Source: Amycolatopsis xylanica
GTDB taxonomy: Bacteria > Actinomycetota > Actinomycetes > Mycobacteriales > Pseudonocardiaceae
Assembly: GCF_900107045.1 (NCBI RefSeq)
Contig: NZ_FNON01000008.1
Coordinates: forward strand, 1-64,000
Direction of reading: 5' to 3'
DNA length: 64,000 bases
The stretch's first letter is position 1, and every line of letters starts with the position of its first letter. The notes beneath the pieces are model-generated. The model saw only the letters and a list, made by a program, of their open reading frames with translations, had not been told where the DNA came from and made no database searches. Below, in pieces: positions 41,298 through 50,601 of the stretch. A program made the position numbers and the translations under genes.

Positions 41298-42369
41298 GGG
41301 CGAACCTTCCGACGCACCGGACGGCGAGGGGCTCGATGCCGTTGAACGCGACCGACGCGTAACTCGCCGTGTACGCGCCGGCGCCGGGGATCTCGACGAG
41401 ATCGCCCGCGCGCAAGGAAAGTGGCAGCTCATAAGGCGTCCGCTGGTACAGCACGTCGTCGCCGTCGCAGGTCGGGCCCGCGAGGATCACCGGGCCGGAC
41501 GGGCCGTCGCGCTCGGTCAGCAGGCGGTAGGCGATGGCTTCGTTCTCGGTCTCGGCGAGGCCGTTGTAGCGGCCGATGTCCAGATAGACCCAGCGCGGCG
41601 AGCCGGGTTTGACGAGGACCACCTCGGTCCGGATCACCCCCGCGTCCGCGACCAGCACCCGGCCGGGCTCCAGCAGCAACGGCGGGTGACCGTCCGGGAA
41701 GTACGCCGCCAGAGCCGAAGCGATCGCTGAGGCGTACTCCGCCAGCGGAGGCACGGAGTCCCGATAGGACACCGGGAAGCCGCCGCCGATGTTGACCCGC
41801 TCCAAAAAGAGCCCCTCGGCTGCGAGCTTGGCCGCGGTGGCGATCCCGATCTCCCACGCCCGCGGATCCGGCTGCTGTGAGCCGACGTGGAAGGCCAGGC
41901 CGACACGAAGTCCTAAAGCGACAGCCCGGCGCGCCAAGTCCAGCGCGGCCTCGGGCTCGCAGCCGAACTTGCGGCCGAACGGGGTCACGGAGTCGGGAGC
42001 GTCCAGGAGCAGCCGGATCGACACGAGCGACCCCGGCGCGTACTCGGCCAGGTTCTCGATGTCGCTCAAAGCGTCCGAAGTGAACTCTCGAACCCCGTGT
42101 GCGTAGGCGAAAGCGATGTCGTCGCGCTTCTTGATCGTGTTCCCGTAGGCCAGCGTCGCGGGATCGGCGCCGCGCGCGAGGCACAGCTCGATCTCCGCCC
42201 GCCCCGCGACGTCGAACCCGGCGCCCACGGACAGCACCGCGTCGAGCACAGCGGGTTCCGGGTTCGCTTTGACCGCGTAGCGGACATGCGCGCCGGGGAA
42301 CAGCGAGACGAACTCGCGGGCGCGTGCCTCGACCACATCGGTGTCGACGAGCAGGTACGGGTGGTTCAC
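41290..42369 (-). CDS. Fold-type III PLP decarboxylase (ornithine/lysine-like)
   Basis: 359 aa from GTG 42369. Alanine-racemase-like barrel: PLP Lys34 in RYAVKANPEP, GFDVAGRAEIELCL, FHVGSQQ, NIGGGFPVSY, EPGRVLVADAG and the C-terminal GPTCDGDD with the catalytic Cys. Length and motifs match type III ornithine decarboxylases rather than DapDC. It should supply putrescine (or cadaverine) for SpeE. It heads the operon ODC-speD-speE-phosphoesterase; only 9 nt separate it from the LacI gene stop upstream, so LacI and the polyamine genes might even be cotranscribed. Confidence 0.88.
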   Translation of the reverse strand: MNHPYLLVDTDVVEARAREFVSLFPGAHVRYAVKANPEPAVLDAVLSVGAGFDVAGRAEIELCLARGADPATLAYGNTIKKRDDIAFAYAHGVREFTSDALSDIENLAEYAPGSLVSIRLLLDAPDSVTPFGRKFGCEPEAALDLARRAVALGLRVGLAFHVGSQQPDPRAWEIGIATAAKLAAEGLFLERVNIGGGFPVSYRDSVPPLAEYASAIASALAAYFPDGHPPLLLEPGRVLVADAGVIRTEVVLVKPGSPRWVYLDIGRYNGLAETENEAIAYRLLTERDGPSGPVILAGPTCDGDDVLYQRTPYELPLSLRAGDLVEIPGAGAYTASYASVAFNGIEPLAVRCVGRFAHA

Positions 42370-42378
42370 AACCCGATG

Positions 42379-43383
42379 CTAGACGAGCCCGCTGGTGCTC
42401 TCCCTGACCTCCAGCGCGAACGGCGTCTGCACCTCGGTCGGCTCGAACTCCCCTGACTCCGCACGCCGGTGGATGAGGTCGACGGCCGCGCGGGCGATGG
42501 CGGCCTTGTCCGGCGCGATCGTGGTCAGCGACGGGAGCGAATACGCGCTCTCCTCGGTGTTGTCGAAGCCCGCGATCGCGATGTCGTCGGGCACGCGGAA
42601 GCCGCGTTCGGCCGCCGTGCGGAGCGCGCCGATGGCGAGCATGTCGTTGAAGCAGAAGACCGCGTCCGGCGGTTCGGGCAGGCTGAGCAGGTGCGCCATG
42701 GCGTTCGCGCCGTCCGCGCGGTGGTAGTTCAGCGCGGGCGAGACGTACTCGGGAATCGACGGCAGCCCGGCGGCGACCAGTGCTTCGCGGTAGCCGGTCA
42801 GCCGCAGTGCGGCCGTGCCACGGTGCGGGTTCGCGCCGATGGCGGCGATGCGGCGGCGGCCCATCGCGGCCAGGTGCGTGACGGCGGTGCGGGCGGCGAG
42901 GACGTTGTCGATGGCGACGCGGTCGATCGGCACGTCGAGCGCGTGCTCGCCGAGCATGACCAACGGGACTTTCGGCGCCAATTCGGTGAAATCGTCGACC
43001 TCGAGTGCCTCCGGGCCGATGATCGCGCCGTCGATCATGTGCGGGCCGAGTGACGCCAGCGTGGCGCGCTCGCGCTCACGGGTGCCCTGGGTCTGCTCGA
43101 TGAGCACACTCCAGTCGCGGTCGTGCGCGGCCGTGATGACCAGGCCGGCGAGCTCGCCGAAGTACGGAATGCTCAGTTCCGGCACCACCAGCGCGATGAA
43201 CCCGGTGCGGCCGCGGCGCAGGTTCCTGGCGCCCATGTTGGGCCGATATCCGGTCGCCGCCAGCGCTTCTTCGACGCGGCGCCGGTTCTCCGGCTTGACG
43301 AAGTCGTAGCCGTTGACGACGTTCGAAACCGTCTTCACCGATACCCCCGCCAACGTGGCGACGTCCTTGAGCGTCGGTGCCAT
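42379..43383 (-). CDS. LacI-family repressor of the sugar ABC operon
   Basis: 334 aa from ATG 43383. An N-terminal LacI HTH (TLKDVATLAGVSVKTVSNVVNG) and hinge (RPNMGARNLRRGRT) are followed by a periplasmic-binding-protein-like ligand domain (DAVFCFNDMLAIGALRTAAERG, DDIAIAGFDNTEES). It is divergent from the sugar operon; the perfect-looking operator at 43435-43461 lies between. Inducer unknown, probably the sugar imported by the ABC system. Confidence 0.93.
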   Translation of the reverse strand: MAPTLKDVATLAGVSVKTVSNVVNGYDFVKPENRRRVEEALAATGYRPNMGARNLRRGRTGFIALVVPELSIPYFGELAGLVITAAHDRDWSVLIEQTQGTRERERATLASLGPHMIDGAIIGPEALEVDDFTELAPKVPLVMLGEHALDVPIDRVAIDNVLAARTAVTHLAAMGRRRIAAIGANPHRGTAALRLTGYREALVAAGLPSIPEYVSPALNYHRADGANAMAHLLSLPEPPDAVFCFNDMLAIGALRTAAERGFRVPDDIAIAGFDNTEESAYSLPSLTTIAPDKAAIARAAVDLIHRRAESGEFEPTEVQTPFALEVRESTSGLV

Positions 43384-43434
43384 GGGCCTCCCCTTCCGGT
43401 CTCGCTCGCCGATCCTAGCTACAACCTTTGCCGC

Positions 43435-43461
43435 TTTACAACGTTGTGCCAACGATGTAAA
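43435..43461. promoter_or_regulatory. LacI operator
   Basis: TTTACAACGTTG-TGC-CAACGATGTAAA, 11 of 12 positions symmetrical, 52 bp upstream of the lacI start and 87 bp upstream of the SBP start. The CAACGTTG-like centre and AT-rich flanks are typical of LacI-family sites. A further half-site CTACAACCTTTG lies at 43419. Confidence 0.8.
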
Positions 43462-43547
43462 AACTGGAGGAAGCCATCCGGAGTGACGCGGGTCACCGCC
43501 GCCCCGCACGTCCGCCGACGTCTCCCCGGCATGAAGGAGCAGCACCC

Positions 43548-44612
43548 ATGCACGTCCCCGCCAAGCGCGCCGCGGTCGCGGCCGTCTCACTCGCACTGCT
43601 CGCAAGCTGCGCCAAGACCGAGTCGCAGAACTCGGCGCCGTCCGGTCCCGGGCCCGCCGCCTCGGCCGCGCCGCAGCAGTCCTCCGGCCCCGGCTGCACG
43701 CTCGCCCAGACCGGCTACCCCAAGCTCGACCTGAAGACCACGAAGATCGGCTTCTCCCAGTCGGAGAAGGAGGCCAACCCGTTCCGGATCGCCGAGACGC
43801 AGTCGATCAAGGACGAGGCGGGCAAGCTCGGCATCCCGGCGTCGAACCTGCTGGTCACGAACGCGCAGAGCGACCTGAACAAGCAGATCGCCGACATCAA
43901 GTCGATGCTCGACCAGGGCGCGCAGGCCCTGATCGTGGCCCCGCTGAACTCCGATGGCCTGCAGCCGGCGCTCGACGCCGCGAAGGCGAAGAAGGTCCCG
44001 GTCGTCACGATCGACCGCAAGGTCACGCAGGCGCCGTGCACGGACTACCTGACCTTCATCGGCTCGGACTTCGTCGCGCAGGGCAAGCGCGCGGCCGACG
44101 AGATGATCAGGGTGACCGGCGGGACCGGCAAGGTCGCGATCCTGCTCGGCTCCTCGGGCAACAACGTGACCACTGACCGCACCAAGGGCTTCACCGACCA
44201 GCTCGCGAGCGCCACCGGACTGTCCATTGTGGCGCAACAGACCGGTGAGTTCGACCGGTCCAAGGGCCAGGCCGTGATGGAGCAGCTCATCCAGAGCCAC
44301 CCCGACCTGACCGCGGTCTACGCCGAGAACGACGAGATGGGCATCGGCGCGGTCAACGCGCTCAAGGCCGCTGGCAAGAAGCCGGGCAAGGACGTCAAGA
44401 TCGTGTCCATCGACGGCACCCGCAACGCGGTGCAACTGATCGTTGACGGTTCGTACAACGCGGTCATCGAATCGAACCCGCGCTTCGGCAATCTCGCCTT
44501 CTCGACACTGCAAAAGTTCGCGGAAGGCAACCCCATCGGGCCCTCCGTCGTGATCTCGGATGACCAGTACGACGAGACCAACGCGGCGCAGAAGGTCGCG
44601 AACGCTTACTGA
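43548..44612 (+). CDS. Sugar ABC transporter substrate-binding lipoprotein (RbsB-like)
   Basis: 354 aa from ATG 43548 with AAGGAG upstream. Lipobox LALLASC|AK at about 24, Ser/Pro/Ala linker, then two-lobed periplasmic binding domain: KIGFSQSEKEANPFRIAETQSI, VTNAQSDLNKQIADIKSML, APLNSDGLQPALDAA, VAILLGSSGNNVTTDRTKGF and VYAENDEMGIGAV. It belongs to the ribose/galactofuranose-type cluster B binding proteins. First gene of a five-gene operon ending with a secreted GH2 enzyme. Confidence 0.93.
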   Translation: MHVPAKRAAVAAVSLALLASCAKTESQNSAPSGPGPAASAAPQQSSGPGCTLAQTGYPKLDLKTTKIGFSQSEKEANPFRIAETQSIKDEAGKLGIPASNLLVTNAQSDLNKQIADIKSMLDQGAQALIVAPLNSDGLQPALDAAKAKKVPVVTIDRKVTQAPCTDYLTFIGSDFVAQGKRAADEMIRVTGGTGKVAILLGSSGNNVTTDRTKGFTDQLASATGLSIVAQQTGEFDRSKGQAVMEQLIQSHPDLTAVYAENDEMGIGAVNALKAAGKKPGKDVKIVSIDGTRNAVQLIVDGSYNAVIESNPRFGNLAFSTLQKFAEGNPIGPSVVISDDQYDETNAAQKVANAY

Positions 44613-44624
44613 GAGGGCACGAAC

Positions 44625-46121
44625 GTGCTGGAAGCCGTCGAAGTCTCCAAGGAGTTCCTCGGCGTGAAGGCACTCGACCGGGTCTCGTTCACGCTGAGAC
44701 CCGGTGAGGTGCACGCGCTCGTCGGGGAGAACGGCGCCGGGAAGTCCACGCTGATCAAGGTGCTGACCGGGGTCTACCAGCCGGATGGCGGGGTGCTGCG
44801 GCACCACGGCGCGCCGGTGACCTTCGCCAAGCCGATCCAGGCGCAGCAGGCCGGGATCTCCACGATCTACCAAGAGGTCAACCTCATCCCGTTGATGAGC
44901 ATCGCGGCCAACGTGTTCCTCGGCCGCGAGCCACGCACCCGGGGCCTGATCGACTGGCGCAAGCTCAACGCCGACGCCACCGAACTCCTCGCGGGGTATG
45001 GCATCACGGCCGACGTCCGCAAGCCGCTCGCCAGCCTGGGTGTCGGCGCGCAGCAGATGGTGGCGCTCGCCCGCGCGGTCTCGCTCGACGCGCGGGTGGT
45101 CATCATGGACGAGCCGACGTCCTCTTTGGAGCCTCGCGAGGTCGAGACGCTGTTCACCGTCATCGAGCGGCTCCACTCCGACGGCATCGCGATCCTCTAC
45201 GTGAGTCACCGGATGGACGAGCTTTACCGGATCTGTGAGCAGGTCACGGTTTTGCGCGACGGCAAGCTGGTCCACAGTGGACCTCTGGCCCACCTGCCCA
45301 GGATCGAGCTGGTGTCGATGATGCTCGGCCGGGCGGTCAGCGACATCCGTGAGCATGGCACGACGAGTTTCGGCGAAGACCACCACGCGTCGAAGGAACC
45401 GTTGCTCCGCGCGGAAAACCTGACCAGCGGCACCCGGATCAACGACGTCTCGGTGACGGTCAGGCCGGGCGAGGTCGTCGGGCTCGCCGGGTTGCTCGGC
45501 TCCGGCCGCAGCGAGACCGCGCGCGCGATCATCGGCGCGCTGCCGCTCGACAGCGGCACCGTGCTGCTCGGCGGGAAACCGGTCAAGCGCACGGTCGCCC
45601 AGGCCATGCGCGCCGGGATCAGCCTGCTCGCCGAGGACCGCAAGGCGGACGGGATCATCCCCAACCTGACCGTCCGCGAGAACATCGTGCTCGCCGCGCT
45701 CCCCCGGCTCTCCCGGTTCGGGCTGGTCAGCCGGTCCAAACAGGACAGGATCGTGGACACGTTCATGAAACGCCTGCGGATCAAGGCATCCAGCCCGGAC
45801 CAGAAGGTGGCCGAGCTGTCCGGCGGCAACCAGCAGAAGGTGCTGCTCGCCCGCTGGCTTTGCACTCAGCCGAAAGTGCTCCTGCTCGACGAACCGAGCC
45901 GTGGCATCGATGTCGGCGCGAAGGCCGAGGTGCAGGCGCTGATCGACGAACTCGCCAAGGAAGGGCTCGCCGTGCTGCTCATCTCGTCCGAAATGGAGGA
46001 GCTCATCGACGGCGCGGACAGGATCGTGGTGTTGCGCGACGGCACCGTCGCTGGCGAGCTGAGCGGCGAGGACGTCACCGAGAAGAACGTGCTGGCCGCG
46101 ATCGCCGGGACGCGCCCATGA
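44625..46121 (+). CDS. Sugar ABC transporter ATPase with two NBDs (RbsA-like)
   Basis: 498 aa from GTG 44625. The N-terminal NBD has Walker A GENGAGKST and Walker B VVIMDEPTSSLE, with signature LGVGAQQMVALARA. The C-terminal NBD is degenerate in Walker A (GLLGSGRSE) but has LSGGNQQKVLLARWL and VLLLDEPSRGIDVGAK, which is normal for RbsA-type tandem ATPases. It powers the two following permeases. It starts 12 nt after the binding-protein gene and overlaps the next gene by 4 nt. Confidence 0.95.
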   Translation: MLEAVEVSKEFLGVKALDRVSFTLRPGEVHALVGENGAGKSTLIKVLTGVYQPDGGVLRHHGAPVTFAKPIQAQQAGISTIYQEVNLIPLMSIAANVFLGREPRTRGLIDWRKLNADATELLAGYGITADVRKPLASLGVGAQQMVALARAVSLDARVVIMDEPTSSLEPREVETLFTVIERLHSDGIAILYVSHRMDELYRICEQVTVLRDGKLVHSGPLAHLPRIELVSMMLGRAVSDIREHGTTSFGEDHHASKEPLLRAENLTSGTRINDVSVTVRPGEVVGLAGLLGSGRSETARAIIGALPLDSGTVLLGGKPVKRTVAQAMRAGISLLAEDRKADGIIPNLTVRENIVLAALPRLSRFGLVSRSKQDRIVDTFMKRLRIKASSPDQKVAELSGGNQQKVLLARWLCTQPKVLLLDEPSRGIDVGAKAEVQALIDELAKEGLAVLLISSEMEELIDGADRIVVLRDGTVAGELSGEDVTEKNVLAAIAGTRP

Positions 46122-47044
46122 CGAGGACCAGATGGCTGCAGGAGTACGGCGTCTACCTGGCGGTCGCCGGGTTGTTCGCGTTCAACCTGCTGTTCACCGA
46201 GAACTTCGTGTCCGCGGCCAACTTCCGCACGCAGCTGCTGCAGGCGGCCCCGGTGTGCATCGTCGCGCTCGGGATGGCGCTGGTCATCGGCACCGAGGGC
46301 GTCGACCTGTCCGTCGGCGCGGTGATGGCGTTGTCCGCCGCGCTCATTCCGCTCTATCTCGGCTATGGGCCGCTGCTGGCCGTCCTCGTCGCGCTCGTGG
46401 TCGGGTTGGCGGCGGGCTTGTTCAACGGCTTTTTGGTGGCCCAGCTCGGAATTCAGCCGATCGTCGCCACACTCGGGCTCTTGGTCGGCGGGCGTGGGCT
46501 GGCACTCGTGATCGCGGAAGGCAAGCTCGTCGAGGTCCGGTCGCCGGAGTTCCTCTCGCTGGGTAACGGCGATGTGCTCGGCATCCCGGTGAGCGTGCTG
46601 GTCGCGGCGGTGCTGGCCGTCGGCGTCGGGCTGCTGGTGCAGCGCACGACGTTCGGCCGCCAGCTGGTGGCGATCGGCGGAAACCGGTCCGCGAGCGCAC
46701 TGGCCGGGTTGCCGGTCAAGCGCGTGCTCATCGGCGTCTACGCGATCTGCGGCGTGCTCGCCGGGGTCGCGGGGGTGCTGGCGACCGCGCGGCTCGGCGC
46801 GAGCGATCCGGCGGACATCGGGCTGCTGATGGAACTTTCGGCCATCACCGCGGTGGTCGTCGGCGGCACCCCGCTGACCGGCGGGCGGGTGCGGGTGTTC
46901 GGCACGGTGATGGGCGCGGTGCTCATGCAGCTCGTCCGCGCCACGCTGATCAAGCACGACCTGCCGGATTCGGCCACCCAGATGGTGCAGGCGGCGATCA
47001 TCATCGCGGCCGTCTACGTCGCACGAGAGCGGAGCACGCGATGA
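46118..47044 (+). CDS. Sugar ABC permease 1 (RbsC-like)
   Basis: 308 aa from ATG 46118 (ATGA overlap). Eight to ten TM helices and the RbsC marks ALGMALVIGTEGVDLSVGAVMALS and ALAGLPVKRVLIGVYAICGVLAG. Paired with the next permease as a heterodimer, as in YtfT/YjfF-type galactofuranose transporters. Confidence 0.93.
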   Translation: MTRTRWLQEYGVYLAVAGLFAFNLLFTENFVSAANFRTQLLQAAPVCIVALGMALVIGTEGVDLSVGAVMALSAALIPLYLGYGPLLAVLVALVVGLAAGLFNGFLVAQLGIQPIVATLGLLVGGRGLALVIAEGKLVEVRSPEFLSLGNGDVLGIPVSVLVAAVLAVGVGLLVQRTTFGRQLVAIGGNRSASALAGLPVKRVLIGVYAICGVLAGVAGVLATARLGASDPADIGLLMELSAITAVVVGGTPLTGGRVRVFGTVMGAVLMQLVRATLIKHDLPDSATQMVQAAIIIAAVYVARERSTR

Positions 47045-48015
47045 CGGCGACGACGGTCCAGGCCAACCGCGAACGGTGGGCGAGCCTGCTGCAACGGCAG
47101 GGCGCGGCGGTCGTGCTCGTCGTGGTCATCGTCGTCGCGTGGCTCGCGTTCCCGCGCTTCGGCTCGCTCGGCAACCTGCGCGACCTGGCGCTGCAAAGCT
47201 CGTTCCTGCTGGTCATCGCGCTCGGGATGACGTTCGTGATCATCACCGGCGGCATCGACCTGTCGGTCGGCTCGGTCTACGCGCTGGGCGGGGTGCTCGC
47301 GGCGTACGGGTCGCAGTGGGGCTTCTTCGGATCGCTGCTGCTGCCACTGGCCGTGTGCGGGCTGATCGGGCTGATCAACGGGATACTGGTGGCCCGCACC
47401 GGGATGGCGCCGTTCATCGTCACGCTGGCGTCGCTGCTGTTCGCGCGCGGACTGCTGCTGGCGATCACCAGCGAGGGGTCGACGACGTTCAAGATCCCCG
47501 GTGACGCCTTCTTCCTTCAGCTGGGACAAGGCACTTTCCTCGGTATCGGCTATCCGGTCTACATCGCCGCGGCGCTGTGCCTGGCCGGTGGTGTCCTTTT
47601 GCGACGGACGCGGTTCGGGCAGTCGGTGTTCGCCACCGGCGGCTCGGAATCGTCCGCGCTCCTGATGGGTTTGCCGGTGGCCCGCACCAAGATCGCGGTG
47701 TACACGATGAGCGGGCTGCTCGCCGGGTTCGCGGGCGCGCTGACCGCGTCGTACCTGCAGTCCGGGGTCACCGTGATCGGCGTCGGCACCGAGCTCGACG
47801 CGATCGCCGTCGTGGTCATCGGCGGCACCCTGCTGACCGGCGGCGCCGGCACGATCCTCGGCACGGTGATCGGCGTCGGGCTGCGCAACGTGATCCAGAG
47901 CGTGATCAACCAGATCGGCACTCTCGACAGCAATTTCCAGTCGGTGGTGAGCGGCGGCTTCCTGCTCGTGGTCGTCGTGGTCCAGCGCTGGCTCGCCCAA
48001 TCCCGTAACGCATAG
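47041..48015 (+). CDS. Sugar ABC permease 2 (RbsC-like)
   Basis: 324 aa, starting 4 nt inside the previous gene. TM topology and signature as in its neighbour: ALGMTFVIITGGIDLSVGSVYALGG, LLMGLPVARTKIAVYTMSGLLAG. The heterodimeric permease pair plus the single RbsA ATPase gives a complete importer. Confidence 0.93.
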   Translation: MTATTVQANRERWASLLQRQGAAVVLVVVIVVAWLAFPRFGSLGNLRDLALQSSFLLVIALGMTFVIITGGIDLSVGSVYALGGVLAAYGSQWGFFGSLLLPLAVCGLIGLINGILVARTGMAPFIVTLASLLFARGLLLAITSEGSTTFKIPGDAFFLQLGQGTFLGIGYPVYIAAALCLAGGVLLRRTRFGQSVFATGGSESSALLMGLPVARTKIAVYTMSGLLAGFAGALTASYLQSGVTVIGVGTELDAIAVVVIGGTLLTGGAGTILGTVIGVGLRNVIQSVINQIGTLDSNFQSVVSGGFLLVVVVVQRWLAQSRNA

Positions 48016-48027
48016 AGAGGTTCGTCA

Positions 48028-50448
48028 ATGTTCTCTCCGCGTCCGGTGCTCCTCGCCGTCGCCGCCGTCTTACTGTCCACTGTGGGCGTTGCCTCAGCCG
48101 ACCCGCCAAGCTGGCAGAGAATCGAGCCGGCGCTGAAAACGCCGTGGTCCGACCAGGTCTCACCGTCCAACGCGCTGCCGGAGTACCCGCGGCCGCAGCT
48201 GACCCGCGACCGCTGGCAGAACCTCAACGGGGTCTGGCAGTTCTCGAAGGCCACCGCCGGTGAGGCGCCGCCGATCGGGAAGAACCTCGCCGAGCGGATC
48301 CTGGTGCCGTATCCGGTGGAATCCGCGCTGTCCGGGATCATGCGGCACGAGACGAACATGTGGTACCGCCGCACGTTCACCGTGCCGCGCGAGTGGCGTG
48401 ACCGGGTGGTGCTGCGGTTCCAGGCGGTCGACTGGGCCACCACCGTGTGGGTCAACGGCAAGCAGGTCACCCGGCACACCGGCGGGTACGACGCGTTCTC
48501 GGTCGACGTGACCGACGCGCTGAAGTCCTCCGGGGACCAGGAGATCGTGGTCGGCGTCTCCGACCCGAACGACGCGGGTGAGCAGCCGCTGGGCAAGCAG
48601 CGCAAACCCGGCGACGGCATCTTCTACACGCCGAGTTCCGGGATCTGGCAGACCGTCTGGCTCGAACCGGTGGCCGCGACGCACATCGAGCGGCTCGACA
48701 TGACGCCCGACCTGGCGAAGAGCGCGCTCGCACTGAACGTCCGCGCGACCGGCGGCGGCATCGTCGAAGCGGTCGCGTACGACGGTGACCGCATGGTCGG
48801 CCGGGTGAGCGGCATGGCCAACGCTCCCCTGTCGCTGCCGGTGCCGAAGCCACATCTGTGGACACCGGACGATCCGCACCTCTACACGCTGCGCGTCAAG
48901 CTGAACGGTGACCAGGTCGGCTCGTACTTCGGCATGCGGTCGATCAGTCTCGGCAAGACCTCCGACGGCAAGACCCGGATGCTGCTGAACGGCAAGTTCG
49001 TCATGCAGATGGGCCCGCTGGACCAGGGTTTCTGGCCGGACGGCATCCACACCGCGCCGACCGACGCGGCGCTGCGCTTCGACCTGGAGCAGGAGAAGGC
49101 GCTCGGCTTCAACATGGTCCGCAAGCACATCAAGGTCGAGCCGGACCGCTGGTACTACCACGCCGACCGGCTCGGGCTGCTGGTCTGGCAGGACATGCCG
49201 TCGATGATGACCGGGCGCGAGGCCTCGCCGACCGGGCGCGCGAACTTCGAGTCCGAGCTGCACCGGATGATCGACCAGCACAAGAGCTTCACCTCGATCG
49301 TCACCTGGGTGCCGTTCAACGAGGGCTGGGGCGACTACGAGGTCGGCCGGATCGCCGATCAGGTCAAGGCCTGGGACCCGAGCAGGCTGGTCAACGCCGA
49401 GAGCGGCGTGAACTGCTGCGACTCCGAGCCGGACAGCGGCCGCGGCGACATGTACGACAACCACCTGTACATCGGCCCTGGCGCGCCGATGCCGTCCGAG
49501 ACGCGAGCCGCGGTTGACGGCGAGTACGGCGGGCTGGGGCTTAAGACGCCAGGGCACGAGTTCGACCCGGCAGGCAGCTTCGCGTACGAGATCGTGCCGA
49601 ACAGCACGGTGCTGACCGATCGCTATGTCGACCTTCAGAAGCGCCTCACGCTTATTAAGCAGCGTTGCGGGGTTTCGGCGGGTGTCTACACGCAAACGAC
49701 CGACGTCGAGAAGGAGATCAACGGCTTCTGGACCTACGACCGACAGGTGTCCAAAATGGACTTCGCGAAGGTCCGTGCGGCCAATGAGGCGCTGATCCGG
49801 TCGGCCGACACGGCTCCGCCCGGCGAGTTCCCGCCTGGCAAGCCCGGGATCGACGGCATCGACGCGTACGCGTTCAACGAAGGCCAGGGCACGGTGGCGC
49901 GCGACAGCGTCGGCGGGCACGACGCGACCGTGACGAACGGCGGCTGGGCGGACTCGGCGCTGACGTTGACCGGCAACGGGCAGGCCGACACCGGTGCCCC
50001 GCTGCTGGACACCTCGGGCAACTACACCGTGTCTGCCTGGGTGAAGTTCAACGAGGTGGGCGGCGCGTTCCAGACCGTGGTGAGCCAGGACGGGCCGCGC
50101 GACAGCGCGTTCTTCCTGCAGTACTCCGGCGCCGACCGCAAGCTGGCGTTCAGCTTCGTCGGCGAGCGCGCGCTCGCGCCGGTGACCCCGGTCGCCGGGC
50201 AGTGGTATCACCTCGTCGGCGTCCGCGACGCCGCGCACGGGCAGCTCAAGCTGTACGTCGACGGGCAGCCCGCCGCCGTGCGCGACGCCTGCCTGACCGA
50301 CAAGACGACCGGCAACACGGTGATCGGGCGCGGCAAGTACGGCGGGAACCCCGTCGACTTCCTCAACGGCTCGGTCGACGAGGTCCGGGTGTACGACCGG
50401 GCGCTGACCGACGCCGAGGTCGCCGCCGTGCACACCCGAGGCCGGTAA
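48028..50448 (+). CDS. Secreted glycoside hydrolase family 2 enzyme with C-terminal LamG-like domain
   Basis: 806 aa. Signal peptide to about 25 (LLSTVGVASADPP). GH2 sugar-binding (LNGVWQFSKA, MWYRRTFTVP), Ig-like and TIM-barrel domains. Acid/base Glu432 in WVPFNEGWGDYE and probable nucleophile Glu499 in VDGEYGGLG. Residues about 610-805 are a concanavalin-like LamG domain (YTVSAWVKFNE, GQWYHLVGVRD, GSVDEVRVYDRALTDAE) for carbohydrate binding. It is the last gene of the LacI operon: extracellular release of a sugar that the ABC system then imports. The specific glycoside cannot be named. Confidence 0.9.
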   Translation: MFSPRPVLLAVAAVLLSTVGVASADPPSWQRIEPALKTPWSDQVSPSNALPEYPRPQLTRDRWQNLNGVWQFSKATAGEAPPIGKNLAERILVPYPVESALSGIMRHETNMWYRRTFTVPREWRDRVVLRFQAVDWATTVWVNGKQVTRHTGGYDAFSVDVTDALKSSGDQEIVVGVSDPNDAGEQPLGKQRKPGDGIFYTPSSGIWQTVWLEPVAATHIERLDMTPDLAKSALALNVRATGGGIVEAVAYDGDRMVGRVSGMANAPLSLPVPKPHLWTPDDPHLYTLRVKLNGDQVGSYFGMRSISLGKTSDGKTRMLLNGKFVMQMGPLDQGFWPDGIHTAPTDAALRFDLEQEKALGFNMVRKHIKVEPDRWYYHADRLGLLVWQDMPSMMTGREASPTGRANFESELHRMIDQHKSFTSIVTWVPFNEGWGDYEVGRIADQVKAWDPSRLVNAESGVNCCDSEPDSGRGDMYDNHLYIGPGAPMPSETRAAVDGEYGGLGLKTPGHEFDPAGSFAYEIVPNSTVLTDRYVDLQKRLTLIKQRCGVSAGVYTQTTDVEKEINGFWTYDRQVSKMDFAKVRAANEALIRSADTAPPGEFPPGKPGIDGIDAYAFNEGQGTVARDSVGGHDATVTNGGWADSALTLTGNGQADTGAPLLDTSGNYTVSAWVKFNEVGGAFQTVVSQDGPRDSAFFLQYSGADRKLAFSFVGERALAPVTPVAGQWYHLVGVRDAAHGQLKLYVDGQPAAVRDACLTDKTTGNTVIGRGKYGGNPVDFLNGSVDEVRVYDRALTDAEVAAVHTRGR

Positions 50449-50450
50449 GA

Positions 50451-50502
50451 CCGGGATAAAGCGGGCTTTATCCCGGAGTGGAGTAAAGCCCGCTTTATCC
50501 CG
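50451..50502. repeat. Palindrome family B, copy 1 (terminator)
   Basis: CGGGATAAAGCGGGCTTTA (50452-50470) paired with its complement at 50484-50502, 19-bp perfect arms; each arm is also nearly self-complementary (GATAAAGC-GGG-CTTTATC type). It starts 3 nt after the GH2 stop codon. The second copy lies at 52441-52491, so the MFS/MarR pair is bracketed. Confidence 0.85.
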
Positions 50503-50601
50503 TTCCTGACGCGTCCCCCTGTGAGACAGCACTTGGCCTACGTGATCTGACCTACAGCGAAACTAGTTGTATCTCTATAAACGTTGTAGGACTATAAGCA
50601 T
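50503..50601 (+). promoter_or_regulatory. Promoter/operator region of the MFS-MarR operon
   Basis: AT-rich 100 bp. It contains CTACA (50552)...TGTAG (50585), the palindrome AACTAGTT (50562-50569) and a repeated CTATAA (50574 and 50592). The ATG at 50602 has no Shine-Dalgarno, so a leaderless start is possible. MarR binding here is inferred. Confidence 0.45.
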
